64,000 nt of DNA from Heyndrickxia sporothermodurans (GCA_018333075.1 BORH01000015.1:51052-115051), one strand, 5' to 3'. Positions 1-8,100 are shown, numbered from the stretch's first letter. Numbers and translations: made by a program. The notes: generated by a model from the sequence alone, not told the origin.

Positions 1-1
1 C

Positions 2-517
2 ACTGCAAAAGTTAAAGAATTAAAAATCGGAAACGGTTTGGATGATGGTACTGAGATCGGGCCACTTATCGATGAAGCAGCCATTGCTAAGGTTCAAAAG
101 CATGTGAACGATGCAATCGAAAAAGGAGCAAAGGTTGAAACAGGAGGAAAATCAGCCAACGGACTTTTCTTTGAACCTACTGTCCTCTCCAATGTAAATG
201 ATGACATGCTTTGTATGACTGAGGAAACCTTTGGCCCACTTGCACCAGTTGCCACTTATACTAATGAAGAAGAAGTCATTCAAAGAGCTAACGATTCTAT
301 TTTTGGACTTGCTGCTTATGTTTTTACCGAAAATATATCTGAAGGGATAAAAATTGTTGAGAGCTTAGAATATGGTATTATCGGCTTCAATGATGGACTT
401 CCATCCACACCGCAGGCTCCATTCGGCGGCTTTAAGCAAAGCGGCCTCGGACGTGAAGGTGGTCACCATGGAATTGAAGAATATTTAGAGGTTAAGTATA
501 TTTCCTTAGGTTTATAA
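2..517 (+). CDS. gabD: Succinate-semialdehyde dehydrogenase, C-terminal part
   Basis: The frame is open from base 2, so only the last 171 residues of a roughly 480-residue NAD(P)-dependent aldehyde dehydrogenase are present; the catalytic Cys and Glu lie outside the window. What remains is the C-terminal part with the ETFGP motif (about residue 75 of the fragment), the N-x-x-x-FGLAAYVFT stretch and the tail PFGGFKQSGLGREGG, which is typical of the GabD/SSADH branch that oxidises succinate semialdehyde to succinate in GABA degradation. A TTG inside the fragment is not a start. An intrinsic terminator follows directly, so this is the last gene of its unit. Family is certain; the exact substrate is inferred from the tail motif. 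Confidence 0.85.
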   Translation, partial: TAKVKELKIGNGLDDGTEIGPLIDEAAIAKVQKHVNDAIEKGAKVETGGKSANGLFFEPTVLSNVNDDMLCMTEETFGPLAPVATYTNEEEVIQRANDSIFGLAAYVFTENISEGIKIVESLEYGIIGFNDGLPSTPQAPFGGFKQSGLGREGGHHGIEEYLEVKYISLGL

Positions 518-524
518 ATCACTA

Positions 525-562
525 AAAATGGAGGAGGCAGATTCAAGCCTCCTCCATTTTTT
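525..562 (+). terminator. Intrinsic terminator after gabD
   Basis: A 14-bp perfect stem (525-538 with 547-560), an 8-base loop and a run of T. It ends the gabD transcript. Confidence 0.9.
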
Positions 563-637
563 ATTTCCGAATAGTATTCTTTTAGATTGGTTCGTATTCA
601 ATTGAAACTCCGGTAAACGATTTTGAACAGGATAATA

Positions 638-960
638 TTCTTTTGATGACCGTTTTTTTCGGATTTTATCCTGTTACGGCTGCATTATCCTTTTGCGTGA
701 CCTTTTTCTTCAAATGCTAGCCTTAACGGGCACCATTCTCCTTTTGCGTGACCGTTTTCTTCAAATATTAGCCTTAACGGGCATCATTATTCTTTTGCGT
801 GACCTTTTTCTTCAAAAACTAGCCTTAACGGACATCATTCTCCTTTTGCATGACCGTTTTCTCCAAATATTAGCCTTAACGGGCACCTTTATTCTTTTGC
901 GTGACCTTTTTCTTCATATGCTAGCCTAAACGAGCACTATTATCCTTTTGCGTGACCTTT
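638..960. repeat. 51-bp tandem repeat (minisatellite), six clear copies plus one degenerate
   Basis: Copies begin at 689, 740, 791, 842, 893 and 944 (the last truncated), each starting YCTTTTGYRTGACC; a diverged copy starts near 638. The period is exactly 51 bases, so one frame stays open through the array (693-929), but I see no ribosome site and regard that frame as fortuitous. Odd and even copies differ consistently (GACCTTTTTC against GACCGTTTTC, and ATTCTCC against TTATTC at the ends), which gives a 102-bp higher-order period. The whole 455-base space between gabD and the acetyltransferase gene consists of the gabD terminator and this array. Confidence 0.9.
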
Positions 961-972
961 TCAAGCAACCAA

Positions 973-1758
973 TCATTCAAAAACAATCATTTCTCCTACC
1001 TCTGTAAACCCAGCCCTCTTATAAATGTTGATTCCATCTTGAGATGCTTGTAAAACACAAGGCTTCCCTTTCTGTTCACCCTGGATCTGATGAAGTAGAA
1101 ACTGAAACATCATGCTTCCAAAGCCTTTCCCTCTATACTCTTGTTTTGTCATTACATCATAAATCCCGTAACTACCATCCGATTCAATGATACATCCAGT
1201 AGACACTGCCTTTTCCTCGTAAAAGCCGATAAACCAGTTATATATCTTTTGATTAAAATTAGCCGCTAATTTTTCGAAAAAAAGTGCAAGCGTCTCGTAT
1301 TCTGAAGATCCTTCAAATAAAGATTGAAAAACTTCAGCATATATTCGTAAATCCTCTACGTCCGTAACTTGTCTAATATCTAACAAATTGGAAGATAACG
1401 GCTTAATAGATTGAATGGATTCATCATCTAATTTCATTGTTACATTTCTCTCTGCTTCATTCAGCCCTAAGCTGTTTAGCCATTTCACGGATTCATTCGT
1501 TAAAAAACGCTCATCCATCCAAACACTTAATGGAAAGCCTTTATTAATAAATGAAGAAATGGCTTGTTTGAATTTAGCTTCAATAGTAGTTGGTATTGTA
1601 CGTAAAGGAACCAGTACATTAAAAGTATCTGAAGGAAAGCCTGAATCAACGGTTATAAAATGTTGATTTTCCTGAACTTTAACACCTTGAGTACATAATG
1701 AAAGAGATGTGGTTTTAGCAATAAAATTATCTAGTACTAAGTCTTGATCTGAAACCAT
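973..1758 (-). CDS. GNAT family N-acetyltransferase
   Basis: About 261 residues. The C-terminal 120 residues are a GNAT fold: a CoA-binding signature YRGKGFGSMM at roughly 212-221, then a strand-helix ending with ...INIYKRAGFTEVGE, the usual last motif of acyl-CoA acyltransferases. The N-terminal half is a divergent, possibly degenerate second GNAT-like domain. It should transfer an acetyl group from acetyl-CoA to an amine; the substrate cannot be read from sequence. The frame extends up to a GTG at 1767, but the AAGGTG ribosome site sits 6 bases before the ATG at 1758, so that start is preferred. It stands alone between the repeat array and a convergently unrelated efflux gene. Confidence 0.8.
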   Translation of the reverse strand: MVSDQDLVLDNFIAKTTSLSLCTQGVKVQENQHFITVDSGFPSDTFNVLVPLRTIPTTIEAKFKQAISSFINKGFPLSVWMDERFLTNESVKWLNSLGLNEAERNVTMKLDDESIQSIKPLSSNLLDIRQVTDVEDLRIYAEVFQSLFEGSSEYETLALFFEKLAANFNQKIYNWFIGFYEEKAVSTGCIIESDGSYGIYDVMTKQEYRGKGFGSMMFQFLLHQIQGEQKGKPCVLQASQDGINIYKRAGFTEVGEMIVFE

Positions 1759-1888
1759 CGTTATCACCTTTTTTAAATAAATTTAAGAGCGCTCTTTGGA
1801 AAGTATTATACTGACTATAAAAACATTTTTATATAATTTTCACAAATTTTATATCCTCCCATAATATTCTGATAATTATTCATCCTGT

Positions 1889-1917
1889 AAAAAAAGAAGC
1901 ACCCATCACGGTGCTTC
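1889..1917 (-). terminator. Intrinsic terminator overlapping the stop of the Bcr/CflA-type gene
   Basis: An 8-bp stem (1896-1903 with 1910-1917) followed on the minus strand by seven T. The right arm encodes the last codons of the transporter, so coding sequence and terminator are merged. Confidence 0.85.
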
Positions 1918-3096
1918 TCTCCTTATAATAAACTTTTTGCCAAGTCCCCACATCAATACACTTATGACCAGGAAATATAACGGCATCGTCATCAACGATC
2001 CATTATGAAGAAGGCTTATTCCAGTAGTTACCAAACTAACTAACAGATAGTAGCCTAAGCTGAAAATTGCTCCAGCTGTTCCAATGACATCATAAAAATC
2101 AATGAGAGCAAGACTGAGGCAATTTGGTAAAGCAATGCTTGCTCCCAGTAGCATGATAAAAATAGTTATTAACATACATATCATTAACATTGTATTTGGC
2201 ATTATTGTAAGAATACTTACTAATGCCAATAATAAAGAGCCGATCATCATAACGAAGCAACCGAGATGAATAATGCTTTCTGGTTGAAGTCTGGTCAATA
2301 GTCTCTTTGATATCATTGCTCCAATGATAGAGGCAACTGCCACAATAATCCCCAAAAATCCATAAAAACCTGGAGTCATGTGAAAGTACTCTATAAAAAT
2401 AAAGGGTGCTTCAGAGTAATAACTAAATAAAATCCCGTTGATTCCACCAATCAACAATCCAAAGATAAGAACTCTTGGTGATGAAACGATTCGTTTCGCA
2501 ACTGGAAAAATAGCTACTCTTGTTCTAGTAGAAACATCCATTGTTTCTGATAGACTAAAGAAAGTATAAATAAACAGCAACACACTCATGATCACTAGCA
2601 CAAAAAATACTGCCCTAAAGCCGAGTGCTTGGTCAACCCAACCGCCAATAAGCGGTCCAACTGCAGGTGTAAAGGCTATAACAGCTGAAATTTGTGCAAA
2701 CATTGCGTGCCTTTTACTTCCAGACACACTCTCACGAAGAATCGTCTGAGTGATGACCGAACCAGTCGCTGCCCCAAAGGCTTGAATAAACCGACTAGCT
2801 AAAAGCAGATAGATAGATTCAGAGTAAAAGCACAACAAGCTTCCAATTCCATATACGAACAAGCCACCTAACATCGCAGGTCTTCGTCCAATAAAATCAG
2901 AAATCCATCCCCAGCAAAATACACCTAAAGCAAATCCAATAAAATAAATACTTAAGGTTAACTGGACGGAACTGTTTGAGGCACCAAGCTCAACAGATAT
3001 ATCTGGTAGCGATGGTGTATAGATTGTTTCACTTATTTGTGGAAATGCCACAAGAACAATCATTAAAAGTAAAGATGGTGCTGTATATTTTTTCAT
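1906..3096 (-). CDS. MFS multidrug efflux transporter, Bcr/CflA type
   Basis: 396 residues with about 12 hydrophobic segments, the usual size for drug:H+ antiporters of the DHA1 group. The N-terminal half carries motif A (GWISDFIGRRPAML, about 63-76) between TM2 and TM3, and motif C-like Gly/Pro residues in TM5 (AFTPAVGPLIGGW). The YTPSLPDI segment after TM1 resembles Bcr/CflA (bicyclomycin/chloramphenicol) exporters. Expected role: proton-driven export of small toxic compounds across the cytoplasmic membrane. GGAGGG lies 7 bases before the ATG. Upstream are a 16-codon leader ORF and a segment able to pair with that ribosome site, so expression is probably inducible through translational attenuation. 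The drug is unknown. Confidence 0.8.
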   Translation of the reverse strand: MKKYTAPSLLLMIVLVAFPQISETIYTPSLPDISVELGASNSSVQLTLSIYFIGFALGVFCWGWISDFIGRRPAMLGGLFVYGIGSLLCFYSESIYLLLASRFIQAFGAATGSVITQTILRESVSGSKRHAMFAQISAVIAFTPAVGPLIGGWVDQALGFRAVFFVLVIMSVLLFIYTFFSLSETMDVSTRTRVAIFPVAKRIVSSPRVLIFGLLIGGINGILFSYYSEAPFIFIEYFHMTPGFYGFLGIIVAVASIIGAMISKRLLTRLQPESIIHLGCFVMMIGSLLLALVSILTIMPNTMLMICMLITIFIMLLGASIALPNCLSLALIDFYDVIGTAGAIFSLGYYLLVSLVTTGISLLHNGSLMTMPLYFLVISVLMWGLGKKFIIRREAP

Positions 3097-3103
3097 TTTT
3101 TTG

Positions 3104-3229
3104 CCCTCCTACAAGCATGGTCTATTTTTGAGTAAAAAACAGACTAGCTAGGGAAACGGCGGGACCATCATTAGTATTCGATTATAAGCTGACATCATTC
3201 AATCACCTAATTATGCTTTTGTAGGAGAG
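3104..3229 (-). promoter_or_regulatory. Candidate translational attenuator of the efflux gene
   Basis: In the RNA read from the minus strand, bases 3229-3213 (CUCUCCUACAAAAGCAU) are complementary to bases 3118-3104, which contain the GUAGGAGGG ribosome site of the efflux gene: 13 pairs with a 2-base bulge. The leader ORF lies between the two arms. The pairing is directly visible; its regulatory effect is inferred from the classic design of antibiotic-inducible resistance leaders. Confidence 0.55.
3148..3198 (-). CDS. 16-residue leader peptide of the efflux gene
   Basis: ATG at 3198 with AGGTG five bases upstream, 16 codons (MMSAYNRILMMVPPFP) and TAG. It sits 52 bases before the Bcr/CflA-type transporter start, on the same strand, inside the loop of a hairpin that would hide the transporter's ribosome site. 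The ending with V-P-P-F-P contains a Pro-Pro pair, a known difficult sequence for the ribosome. Too short for similarity arguments; called from ribosome-site quality and position. It may act through being translated, not as a protein. Confidence 0.5.
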   Translation of the reverse strand: MMSAYNRILMMVPPFP

Positions 3230-3312
3230 CATATATAAATTATTTGATAATCTAAGAATAATAACAAATCTTAGCAAAATCAACTAGTAAAATGGAAATA
3301 CTACAAGTGCTA

Positions 3313-4182
3313 TTACTTTCGTATTGCTATATTACCCGAAATGAGTAATCCAGAGACTACAAACAATGTTGCTGTTATATTTAATAAAGTAATAGGTTCA
3401 TTTAAAAAAATAGAAGCTAGTACATATCCAAAAATAGGTGTCATAAATAACCAATTGTTTGCCCTTACCGCATCCTGTTTTAAAAGGTAAAACCAAAGCA
3501 GCATGGTTCCGATAGAAATAACAAATACTAGCCAGATTAATGATAAAAATAAGTGATGATCTAATATTAAAAAGGCATTTCCCTTTTCAAGAATATAGGT
3601 GATAGGAATTAACACTACTCCACCAATTGACACTTGCCACGTATTAATAACAATACTTGGGAGCTTTAAATTGACTTTATTAAAATAGACACTTCCAACC
3701 GCCATTGAAACCATTCCTATTCCTAAAATAACCACTCCGTATAAAGTAACCTCATCGCTTGTAAAGGATGGCCAAATAGCAATAACTAATCCCAATGCTG
3801 CAACAATCATTCCTATCCATTCTTTTAATGAAACCTTACGTTTTAACCATATACTAGACAAGATAGCAACCACAAATGGATTTGTCGTAACAAATAAATT
3901 AAATAGCCCTGCTGAAACATAATTCAACGCCCAAAAGGTCGCACCTAAATAAATGGTTGTATTTAATAGCCCTAAAACGATTAGTGGCCGCCATTCCTGT
4001 GATTTTGGCCAAGGATATTTTTTTTGAAACAAGTAAACATAACAAAATAACAGCGCAGCAGCAATCAGAAAACGACTAGTAGCCAATACTAGAGGAGTGG
4101 TAGAGTGTAACCCCAACTTTGTGGCTATAGCTGCAGATGACCATAAGAGTGTAAAAAATAAGCCCAATACTGTTTTCATCAT
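3313..4182 (-). CDS. EamA/DMT family transporter
   Basis: 289 residues with ten hydrophobic segments arranged as two homologous EamA halves, the standard size of the drug/metabolite transporter superfamily (RhaT/YdcZ-like exporters of amino acids and metabolites). The first half contains LGLHSTTPLVLATSRFLIAA; the second ends with LNEPITLLNITATLFVVSGLL, the typical last-helix-pair motif. AAGGAG precedes two adjacent ATG codons; either can start it. It is on the same strand as the MetS-like gene, AraC and LysR genes, but an intrinsic terminator separates it from metS, so it is probably transcribed by itself. Substrate unknown. Confidence 0.8.
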   Translation of the reverse strand: MMKTVLGLFFTLLWSSAAIATKLGLHSTTPLVLATSRFLIAAALLFCYVYLFQKKYPWPKSQEWRPLIVLGLLNTTIYLGATFWALNYVSAGLFNLFVTTNPFVVAILSSIWLKRKVSLKEWIGMIVAALGLVIAIWPSFTSDEVTLYGVVILGIGMVSMAVGSVYFNKVNLKLPSIVINTWQVSIGGVVLIPITYILEKGNAFLILDHHLFLSLIWLVFVISIGTMLLWFYLLKQDAVRANNWLFMTPIFGYVLASIFLNEPITLLNITATLFVVSGLLISGNIAIRK

Positions 4183-4205
4183 TCTGGCTCCTTAACATGT
4201 TTTAA

Positions 4206-4238
4206 TAAAAAAAACTGTGACAAAACATAATCACAGTT
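4206..4238 (-). terminator. Intrinsic terminator after the MetS-like gene
   Basis: Stem 4213-4220 with 4231-4238 (AACTGTGA/TCACAGTT), followed on the minus strand by seven or more T. It lies between the microprotein gene and the EamA gene. Confidence 0.8.
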
Positions 4239-4323
4239 ATTAGAAGTATTGGATATCCATATATTATTTTACATACATTGAATGAAAGTTTTTGACTAAA
4301 AATCAGAAACTTTTATCCAAATA

Positions 4324-4428
4324 TCATTTATTCAAACGACTTCGTAACGCCCGAAAAACGAAATAACCTAAACCACCCCAGATACAAATAATGCTAAAAA
4401 TCATCATGACAACGGCATCCATTGACAT
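4324..4428 (-). CDS. metS: MetS-like small subunit of an NSS amino-acid importer
   Basis: A 34-residue single-span membrane protein, too short for usual gene finding. The sequence begins MSMDAVVMMIFSIICIWGGL and ends with a basic tail (RALRSRLNK). The pattern S-x-x-A-x-x-MM followed by six to eight hydrophobic residues and WGGL is that of MetS, the small subunit needed by MetP-type sodium-dependent methionine/alanine importers. AAGGGG lies 9 bases before the chosen ATG; an in-frame ATG at 4437 directly abuts this site and is less likely. The usual partner, the large 12-TM MetP subunit, is absent here: neighbours are an AraC regulator upstream and, past a terminator, an EamA transporter. Confidence 0.65.
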   Translation of the reverse strand: MSMDAVVMMIFSIICIWGGLGYFVFRALRSRLNK

Positions 4429-4507
4429 CAAAATCATCCCCTTATTCGGTTTAACATGATTGTAGTTTTAATCGTTTCATTTTTACCGATTTATAGGGAG
4501 TATTTTT

Positions 4508-5224
4508 CTAAAATCCTGTTTTTTCTCGGAATTGTCTAGGGGATATTCCCTCATATTTTTGGAACAACCGCGTTAAGGAGGATTGATGTTCAAATCCAAC
4601 TTGGATGGCAATGTGAAGAATAGGTAAATCTGTATTAAGGAGCAATTCTTTTGCTTTATTCAAACGTACTTCCTGAATATAGGTTGAAGGGAATTTTCCT
4701 GTTTGTTTTAAAAACCAATCCGAATAATATGAACGATTATAATGTTCTAGTGATGCTAATTTTTGTAATGAGATTTTTTCATTATAATGTTCGTGAATAT
4801 AACTGATTGATCTAGGCTGTTGGTCTTGAAGTAAATAAAATGATATATATGGATATAATTCCTTAAGCGCAGTTTGATTTATAGGTTTTTGATCGATCTC
4901 ATTTAGGATTAGATATCGAATACCTTTCCATTGATTATTTAATCTCCATGAATATCCCCAATTACATAACGCACTTTTGTTAAGCATAAAATGAGGAATA
5001 TCTAAAATCAGAAACTCATTCCGCACAATCGAATGAAATGTATGAGCACACTTCGGAGGAAGAAAAAATAATGTTTCATGATCCACTAGAAGTTCCTGTG
5101 CTCCTGCGTGGATAAAAAGTTGTCCATGGAGAGGCAAAATTAATTGTGCATAACTATGAGAATGAGTATCTTCAGTATTACTATAAGTTCTTCTTTCTGC
5201 CACTAAATCCTTAATTTTTTCCAT
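4508..5224 (-). CDS. AraC family transcriptional regulator with cupin domain
   Basis: 238 residues. The N-terminal part (about 15-90) is a cupin-like sensor: HSHSYAQLILPLHGQLFIHAG, then FFLPPKCAHTF, the usual effector pocket. The last 100 residues hold two helix-turn-helix motifs of the AraC/XylS type, with LQKLASLEHYNRSYYSDWFLKQTGKFP and the signature ...IAIQVGFEHQSSLTRLFQKYEGISPRQFR. The open frame starts 21 codons earlier, but GGAGG sits 7 bases before the ATG at 5224. It lies downstream of the LysR gene and upstream of metS on one strand; targets are unknown, though nearby transporters are plausible. Confidence 0.85.
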   Translation of the reverse strand: MEKIKDLVAERRTYSNTEDTHSHSYAQLILPLHGQLFIHAGAQELLVDHETLFFLPPKCAHTFHSIVRNEFLILDIPHFMLNKSALCNWGYSWRLNNQWKGIRYLILNEIDQKPINQTALKELYPYISFYLLQDQQPRSISYIHEHYNEKISLQKLASLEHYNRSYYSDWFLKQTGKFPSTYIQEVRLNKAKELLLNTDLPILHIAIQVGFEHQSSLTRLFQKYEGISPRQFREKTGF

Positions 5225-5301
5225 TTCTATTCCTCCATCCCCTAAAATTTTCACATAGCTCACATATCCTTCTATTTGAAATCGCAATATTTAATTTACA
5301 G

Positions 5302-6141
5302 CTACAGCAACTTAGATAACTGTTCTCCAAGCTTGCTACTCTTTGTTGCTAATGATACCGATCTTTTAAAATCAATAATCGGCAAGGAAACAAGCTGGAG
5401 ATGACTAATATTCTTTGCAACAATCTCGGGCACAATGGTGATTCCCAGCCCAGACATCACATATCCGTAGATAAAGTCTCCAAAAGCAACCTCATTAATA
5501 ATATTGGGCTTCTGTCCGAAAAATTCCATTTGTGAAATTATGTGCTTTCTTGAGTCACATGGAGCTTGATGAACAATCAGTGGTTCCTCACATAGTTCTG
5601 CTAGCTTCACTGACTTTTTCGACCGAAAACGGTGATTTAATGGAAACACAGCATAGTAGGATTCTGCGAGTATTTCACTACTCCACAATGTATCTTCTGT
5701 GTACAACGTATCAACAAAGACTGCTTCCAGCCTTCCTTCTTGCAATGAGTCTATGAGCTCCCCAGATGTATTCTGAATCATTAACGTTTGGGGACGATTT
5801 AATTCTTGGAGCGCTTGGACTTTTGATGGTAAATAGTAGGTGGCTATACTCGGAAGACATCCTATCGAGATCGGATGAGAACGGCAAAATTGACGTAATT
5901 CTTGGCGAATTGCGGTGAATTCAGCGATAACAGGTACAATCCGAGAATAGAAACGTTCCCCTGCTTCAGTAAGTTCAATTCCCGTAGTGGTGCGAAAAAA
6001 CAAGGTGACATCTAATTCATTTTCCAAATTGCGAATATGCTTGCTCAAGGCTGGCTGAGACAAATTATTCGCTTTTGAGGCCTTAGAAAAGCTTTTAAGC
6101 CTAGCTGCTTCTACAAAACTATTTAACCATTCTATATTCAT
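5302..6141 (-). CDS. LysR family transcriptional regulator
   Basis: 279 residues. Residues 1-60 form the winged helix-turn-helix (FVEAARLKSFSKASKANNLSQPALSKHIRNLE), followed by a linker helix and a periplasmic-binding-protein-like effector domain (about 85-279), as usual for the family. ATG at 6141 has AAAGGGG at proper distance; the longer frame starting at 6162 lacks a site. It is divergent from an MFS transporter gene 154 bases away, the classic LysR arrangement, so it probably controls that transporter and itself. A 15-bp palindrome at 6161-6175 in the intergenic DNA is a likely binding site. Confidence 0.88.
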   Translation of the reverse strand: MNIEWLNSFVEAARLKSFSKASKANNLSQPALSKHIRNLENELDVTLFFRTTTGIELTEAGERFYSRIVPVIAEFTAIRQELRQFCRSHPISIGCLPSIATYYLPSKVQALQELNRPQTLMIQNTSGELIDSLQEGRLEAVFVDTLYTEDTLWSSEILAESYYAVFPLNHRFRSKKSVKLAELCEEPLIVHQAPCDSRKHIISQMEFFGQKPNIINEVAFGDFIYGYVMSGLGITIVPEIVAKNISHLQLVSLPIIDFKRSVSLATKSSKLGEQLSKLL

Positions 6142-6160
6142 TCCTAAATCCCCTTTTGTC

Positions 6161-6175
6161 ATAACGATTCGTTAT
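6161..6175. promoter_or_regulatory. Candidate LysR operator
   Basis: ATAACGATTCGTTAT is a perfect inverted repeat around one central base, in the divergent LysR/MFS intergenic region just upstream of the LysR ribosome site. It fits the T-N11-A layout of LysR boxes. Confidence 0.5.
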
Positions 6176-6295
6176 ATCCATATAAAACAATGATTATTCC
6201 AAAAAACATTAATATCTGGTACTTTATTTACTAGTTACATTTTCTCATTATCATAACATAAAGTTATATGCATGATGAACAAAAGGAGGATTATG

Positions 6296-7441
6296 ATGAA
6301 GAATGTTTTACTTCTTACGATAGGTATGTTTGCTCTTGGATTTGATGCTTATGTTGTTGCAGGCTTGCTGCCTGAAATTAGCAATGCATTTAACATAAAT
6401 GATTCACAAGCAGGACAAATAGTGAGCGTATTTACTCTTTGTTATGCATTAGCCGCCCCAATCTTCGCAGCATTGCTCGCTGGAAAATCCATTCGAAAAA
6501 TACTAGTTTTTGCGTTAGCTATATTTTCGATTGCTAATGGAGCAAGTGCACTCGTTCCTAATTTTTCTTTATTACTAATTACACGCGGTATAGCCGGAAT
6601 AGGAGCTGGGCTTTTTTCTCCATTAGCCTCTGTTGCGGCTTCATCCCTCGTCTCTGAACAAAAACGCGGACGTGCTCTTGGGATGATACTAGGAGGGATG
6701 AGTACGGGGACAGTTGTTGGAGTTCCCCTCGGTTTAATGATCGCTAAATATGTAGGCTGGCAGGGAACTCTTTGGTCAGTGGCACTAATTGGTTTTATTG
6801 GTCTTATAGGGGTGGCTACATCATTTCCGGACTTTTCTACAAAAGCTCCGCCATCACTGCGACAACGCCTGGCAATGATGACAAATAAGCATGTGTTAGC
6901 CATCATTAGTATTACTTTTATCGCTAGCATTGCTAGTTTAGGTCTTTATACGTATATCGCTTCAATTTTACAAAATGTCAAAGGAGTCAATCACATCACT
7001 CCATATTTTTGGGCATGGGGCATTGGTGGAATTGTTGGGAGCTTTTCAATTGGAACTCTCATTGATCGAACGAAACGTCCTGCGATCCTTTTAGCTAGTA
7101 TCCTAGCAATATTGTCATTAGCTATGCTCGCTTTACCATTTACCTTAAAATTTCCTATTTTGATGTTTTTACCTATTTTTCTATGGGGAGCAATGGGTTG
7201 GGCTTCGCAAGCACCTCAACAGCATGCCCTACTCCATTCACAGCCAAACCACGGCGAAGCTGCAGTCGCATTAAACAGCTCGGCAAATTATTTGGGGAGT
7301 GCAGCGGGCTCTGCAGTTGGAGGAATTGCACTGTATATGGGATTAAGTCCATCACAGCTCCCCTTCGCTGCGGGTTCACTTATTTTAGCAGCCTTGATAG
7401 TGCAGGTAATCATTATTTATTCAACTAACAATAGAAAGTAA
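6296..7441 (+). CDS. MFS transporter, AraJ/YdhP-like
   Basis: About 382 residues and 12 hydrophobic segments. The sequence opens MKNVLLLTIGMFALGFDAYVV and carries the DHA1 motif C region in TM5 (GGMSTGTVVGVPLGLMIA), as in sugar-efflux and chloramphenicol-resistance-like exporters of the AraJ/YdhP group. An AAAGGAGG site precedes two ATG codons at 6293 and 6296; the second has the better spacing (6 bases). It is divergent from a LysR-type regulator and probably induced by it. Predicted to export a small molecule with a proton gradient; substrate unknown. Confidence 0.82.
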   Translation: MKNVLLLTIGMFALGFDAYVVAGLLPEISNAFNINDSQAGQIVSVFTLCYALAAPIFAALLAGKSIRKILVFALAIFSIANGASALVPNFSLLLITRGIAGIGAGLFSPLASVAASSLVSEQKRGRALGMILGGMSTGTVVGVPLGLMIAKYVGWQGTLWSVALIGFIGLIGVATSFPDFSTKAPPSLRQRLAMMTNKHVLAIISITFIASIASLGLYTYIASILQNVKGVNHITPYFWAWGIGGIVGSFSIGTLIDRTKRPAILLASILAILSLAMLALPFTLKFPILMFLPIFLWGAMGWASQAPQQHALLHSQPNHGEAAVALNSSANYLGSAAGSAVGGIALYMGLSPSQLPFAAGSLILAALIVQVIIIYSTNNRK

Positions 7442-7511
7442 ATAAAATTTTTCTACGAATCTCTTAAATAGAATAGTTTCAGACTGGTTTATTCAAAAAA
7501 TTTTAAAATCA

Positions 7512-7540
7512 TTGACAGTCTCAGCGTATATTATTACGAT
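7512..7540 (+). promoter_or_regulatory. Sigma-A-type promoter of the GrpB-like gene
   Basis: TTGACA at 7512-7517, a 17-base spacer, and TACGAT at 7535-7540, about 40 bases before the start codon. The -10 overlaps a small inverted repeat TTAC-N6-GTAA (7534-7547). Confidence 0.55.
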
Positions 7541-7581
7541 GGTGTAATGGAAAAAAATATTGGTGAAATGAGGTGTGTCTA

Positions 7582-8100
7582 ATGAATATTAAAGTTGTGG
7601 AATATGACCAAAATTGGAAAACTGAATATGAAAAAGAAGAACAGTCTATTAAGTCGTTTCTTCAAGATGAATGGGTGAGCAGTTTTCATATTGGCAGTAC
7701 CTCGGTGCCCGGACTTAAGGCAAAACCAATCATTGATATTTTGCTTGTAGTCAATGATATTCATAAGCTGGACTCTTTCTCCAAGCCATTTGAAGATCTT
7801 GGATATGAGGTTATGGGGGAATTCGGGATTGCTGGAAGAAGATATTTCCGTAAGGGCGGAGATAATCGCACCCATCAAATTCATGCATTTCAATATAACA
7901 ACATAGAAGAAATTGAACGACACTTAGCATTCAGAGATTACCTTCGTGAACATCCAGAGGTTTGCAAGCAGTATGGGGAATTAAAAAGCAAGCTTGCTGA
8001 AAAGTATCCGAATGATATTGATGGATATGGAGATGGGAAGGACGATTTTGTTAAAATTGTTGAAAAAGACGCGATAAAATGGCATTGGACCGTTCGTTAA
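7582..8100 (+). CDS. GrpB family (UPF0157) nucleotidyltransferase-like protein
   Basis: 172 residues, the usual length of the GrpB family, which has a minimal nucleotidyltransferase fold. Key motifs are visible: HIGSTSVPGLKAKPIIDILLVV (about 34-55), with the G-S-T and D-I-x-L residues expected at the active site, and RTHQIHAFQ later. TGAGGTG sits 6 bases before the ATG at 7582; a GTG at 7573 overlaps that site and is rejected. It has its own promoter and a strong terminator, so it is monocistronic. The biological role of the family in bacteria is not established; some relatives are fused to dephospho-CoA kinase. Confidence 0.85.
   Translation: MNIKVVEYDQNWKTEYEKEEQSIKSFLQDEWVSSFHIGSTSVPGLKAKPIIDILLVVNDIHKLDSFSKPFEDLGYEVMGEFGIAGRRYFRKGGDNRTHQIHAFQYNNIEEIERHLAFRDYLREHPEVCKQYGELKSKLAEKYPNDIDGYGDGKDDFVKIVEKDAIKWHWTVR

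Noticed and set aside
693-929. 78-codon frame across the 51-bp repeats
   Set aside because: It stays open only because the repeat unit is a multiple of three; there is no ribosome site and the product is a pure repeat.
3130-3160. Intrinsic terminator in the efflux-gene leader
   Set aside because: There is a T run after CTAGCTAG, but no stable stem adjoining it; ribosome-site pairing is the better explanation.
6442-6930. 162-codon minus-strand frame inside the MFS gene
   Set aside because: It is a shadow of the well-supported transporter on the plus strand.
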